Source of the DNA: Microbotryum silenes-acaulis
Lineage: Eukaryota > Basidiomycota > Microbotryomycetes > Microbotryales > Microbotryaceae
NCBI GenBank assembly: GCA_003665825.1
Contig: QPFY01000001.1
Span: 2,404,948-2,468,947 of the forward strand
Length of the DNA stretch: 64,000 nucleotides
Reading direction: 5' to 3'
The notes below the pieces were generated by a model, which was not told the DNA's origin, did not search any database, and was given only the letters and a program-made list of their open reading frames with translations. How positions within the stretch are numbered: the stretch's first letter is position 1; the number at the start of each line of letters is the position of its first letter. The position numbers and the translations under genes are program-made. Positions 61,151 to 64,000 of this stretch are shown piece after piece.

Positions 61151-63265
61151 ATGCCGCCGAAGAGAAGATACAAGTCCAAACCGTCGGTCTACAAATTGCA
61201 GGTCACCTTCTGTGCCTCCGAGTCGCGGTGTGCTACGGACGTTGAACGCTTGGCCCAACTAGGGTTCACCTCTTCGACCGCTTCAATGCCGATGACCGCC
61301 TTCTCATTTTGACTGGTCGAGCAGGCCCACGCGAGCTGGAAGGTCAGCCCTCGCGCTCTCACCGGCTATGCGGACGGCCTCAGAGAGTATTACTCCCGTT
61401 GTGGGTGGGGTCGGGGTCATTATACGGGACATCCTTGGGTGAGTTTGGACGCCATCGTTTCAGGGGCACATGCTTAAAGCCTGCCTTCTGCGCATGCAGG
61501 ACAAAGACCTTCGGAAGCAACTGCAAAGGGCGATCGACGAGTACCGCGCTCTCGAAACATGCGAGAAGGACAGCGGCGACCTCCTCGTAGGCACCGTCGA
61601 TTCGTATTCCAACAAGTGACCCGCGTGCTTCGGGCCAACACGGCTTAATTAACCTTGTCACGACGTCACATTGGATTGCGTGCTTGCATACGACGGCAAC
61701 TTTCAGCAAACGCGTGAGAAAAAATTGAAGTACGACGTCCAAGGAATCGTTCCAGACATTTTCTTGGGTGAGGAAGAGGTTCAGGCGATGAAGGCCGAGG
61801 TTGAAGCTTCGGTGCGGCCAACCAAAAAGGTGAGTAATGCCGCTCTTTGCATCTGCCTTCTACACCCACCCACCCTCGTAGGCGTGCACAGAGTCGTGGA
61901 AGGCTGCCGACGACGGAGCTGGCTTAACCTCGTCATGAGTAGTCGACACCGGACTCGTTGCCTGCGTATGCCGTCATGATGTAAACCTGAAAATGGTCAA
62001 TCTTGAGAGGTCTGGTGAGAAGTGAGCACAGAGCTGTCTGGTGGGACTTAGTCGCTTCCGCTTTCCTCTCCCAGTACTAATGTGCATATTCCCCTCCGAC
62101 CACTCAGATTGTACTATGCGCTTGCCATCCTCAAGCACACCTCAGAGCGCCCTCCTGAAAACGCCAAGATCGGAGTCTTATACGACATTGCTTGTAACTT
62201 CAAGCACCACATTGAAAAGGTATGCTTCGATCACGACGTGTCCCTTCCTCCTCAGTCTCGTTGGCACAGACCAAATGCGCCTACTTTCCTTTCATTTGTC
62301 ACCAGAGGCAGCTCCTGCCAAAGCTTTTCAAACGACTGGAGTTCGCCACGAGCGTCTTCCATGCATACGCCCATATCTGGTCCTGCCAAGTCGAGTTCAA
62401 CCCCCGCCTCATTCCGATGTTTGGGTGGACTGATGGAGAGGGCTGGGAGCGATTGTGGACCGGGCTACGGTCGCTCATTCCGAGGAGTACTAGCAGCTGT
62501 GCGCGCCAAGGATCGAGTCGGTGAGGAGAAAGCGCGGATCGGCGCCGAGGTGCGGCAAGCTTTGGCTTGGATCAAAGATGAAAAGAGTCGTGTCACTAGT
62601 TGCCAAACACTTTGGACTAACGTGTCGGGTAAGCTTTCGATACAGCGTGCTCCATATCACCTCTAGGTCGCCCCAACATCTTTCAAACCATCCCAACAGA
62701 TACCCTTCCTGAATCGATCGACCCAGCTGATGCCAAGTCCATATTCGGCACTGAAGATGTTGAAGAGATCCGAGACCGCGCGCTCATTATACTGGATCGC
62801 CGGATGGAGCTTCTTCAGCTGCGCGAATGCTCTTGGTCCCAGAACGACCATTTCTTCGATGTTTGGCTCGACACTCGCGGGCAGTCAGAGGGCGATTCCG
62901 AGCCCATGCGTCCTGCACTGTCAGAATTTCGTGGTTTACATCAGCGATTGAACGCGACGGGAAGGATTGTCGAGAAGGCGAAACATCACCAGCTACCTGC
63001 ATATTATCGATCGGGAACACGCGGTCCTATGGAGACATCTGGCCTCGACGACTCGGCGCGGCCTGCACCGCTGGCCCGTGACGTTCAGCAAGTGCGGGTC
63101 ATTCAGGCGCAGATGGATATGAGCGACGAGACTCAACTCGCAAAGGAGGTGGGGCCTTTCTCCGCATAACTCCTCAAGCAGGACGGTGAGATGGGCAGCT
63201 CTTCGGGTGAAAGCTACGGCGATGAATTCGCTGGTCAGGAAGACGAATACTTCTCGGGCGTTTAG
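61151..63265 (+). pseudogene. KDZ (Kyakuja-Dileera-Zisupton) transposase relic
   Basis: Starts ATG 61151 (MPPKRRYK…). Pieces in order: VTFCASESRCATDVERLAQL and MPMTAFSF (cysteine region), LVEQAHASWKV, an exon from 61500 (DKDLRKQLQRAIDEY), PACFG, LDCVLAYDGNFQQ, PDIFLGEEEVQAM, CTESWKAA, DTGLVACVCRHDV, YYALAILKHT, IGVLYDIACNFKHH, VFHAYAHIWSCQVEFNPR, MFGWTDGEGWERLW, and a C-terminal helical stretch ending at 63169, with a last acidic piece to 63265. These are the KDZ hallmarks (DGNF, CRH, YDI, HaYaH.w.CQ…GW.DGE..ERLW). Breaks: TGA at 61310 after AFSF; TGA at 61617, where CPACFG should begin; and several frame changes after 61900. Confidence 0.8.
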
Positions 63266-64000
63266 ACCAGCTTCTGATGTAGATTGAATTAGTGGAGCAA
63301 CTTCATGTTGAAACTATGGACATGGTGTTTGCAAACTATAGTCGTCTCAATTGCGGTGGGTGAGAGTAATAAAACCGTCTTATAGAAAGAAATATTGTCA
63401 GACCTAATCTCTGGGCTGCGCCTGCCTTACTAGGCTCCTGCCGGGTGACTTGCCGGGTGACTTTTCAATTAAAGCGCATGCAACTGCTCGAGTACCTAGA
63501 ATGTCTTCCACGTGAAAATAGGTGAGTGGGTTTGGTCAGTCTAGAGAATGTATCTCCAACCCTCGGACAGGGTTGAATAGCAAAGTTGGCATGTGCGTGC
63601 AAGCCCTCCTTCCGAACAAGATGGCTCGGCGGTTTCCCATACCAGTGCCGGGTGACTTTTCAATCAAAGCGCATGCAACTGCTCGAGTACCTAGAATGTC
63701 TACCAAGTGAAAATGGGTGAGTGGGTTTGGTCAATATAAAGAAGGTATCTCCAAGCCTCGGACAGGGTTGAATAGCAAAGTTGGCATGTGTGTATGGCTG
63801 GGCGGCTCTCTCTCTATGAGCATTCCCGCTCGAAGGATTCGACTTCCTGCCATGGCGCGGCAAAAGACCCTTTGCACCGATCCCGATCCCTGCTACTGAG
63901 ACTTGCGCCTGTTTCAAGAAGAGCTTGGTGTCAAGATCTCAAGATCTAGTTTAGTTCATGCTTGACGGGGGCAGAAGTGCCGACAATTCATTTTAGTGTT
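63266..64000. other. Right edge: flank of the KDZ relic with a 150-bp duplication
   Basis: No gene recognised. Contains the direct duplication listed separately. Confidence 0.4.
63447..63796 (+). repeat. Direct duplication of about 150 bp (63447-63597 and 63643-63796)
   Basis: Both units run from cgggtgacttttcaat through gcgcatgcaactgctcgag, gtgagtgggtttggtca and tcggacagggttgaatagcaa to ggcatgtg. A few percent of bases differ. Spacing is 195-196 bases. Confidence 0.85.

Overview
The window looks like a basidiomycete (fungal) chromosome, probably a Pucciniomycotina-type yeast or smut relative. Genes are intron-dense, with mostly 50-120 nt GT-AG introns. The repeat set is fungal: a Tad-like LINE, Ty1/copia elements, a KDZ transposase, a Tnp2-like (CACTA) transposase and a CENP-B/pogo-type transposase. 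Two fungal kinase-like gene families are present. All exon structures below were worked out by hand from splice signals, reading phase and protein-family resemblance; none was checked with transcripts or a database.

Region 1 (1-12.8 kb) is a compact housekeeping block after a partial CENP-B-type transposase at the left edge. In order: eIF2B alpha (GCN3, minus, 12 exons), a CTD-kinase-type cyclin (Ctk2-like, plus, 5 exons), an RraA/DlpA-like aldolase-fold protein (minus, 6 exons) and the exocyst subunit SEC3 (plus, 14 exons). GCN3/cyclin and RraA/SEC3 are divergent pairs; cyclin and RraA converge.

Region 2 (13.5-20.7 kb) is a tandem array of three paralogues of an unrecognised two-part protein: a novel N-terminal domain followed by a compact kinase-like domain. 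The first copy is decayed and lacks the kinase domain. The second has HWD instead of HRD and a frameshifted N-terminus. The third looks intact. Directly after it lies a small relic of SEC3, suggesting that a larger block was once duplicated.

Region 3 (20.7-37.6 kb) is mobile DNA: a Tnp2-like relic, one plausible small membrane-protein gene, and a nest in which a Tad-like LINE is interrupted by a complete-looking Copia element and by a 134-bp fold-back element, and abuts a second, decayed Copia element.

Region 4 (37.6-60.5 kb) is dominated by a GC-rich multi-copy repeat here called R1 (units of about 3 kb), a duplicated FunK1 kinase locus (one dead copy, one open copy), a 35-bp minisatellite open in every forward frame, an 84-bp repeat and a GATCA-rich inverted-repeat element. 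R1 copies share an intron-like segment, so R1 may descend from a spliced gene family.

Region 5 (60.5-64 kb) holds a broken KDZ transposase and a 150-bp direct duplication. The most unusual items are the kinase-like tandem array with the SEC3 relic, the FunK1 duplication with apparently substituted catalytic residues and a conserved roughly 30-codon ORF beside each copy, and the R1 family. No tRNA, rRNA or CRISPR was found.
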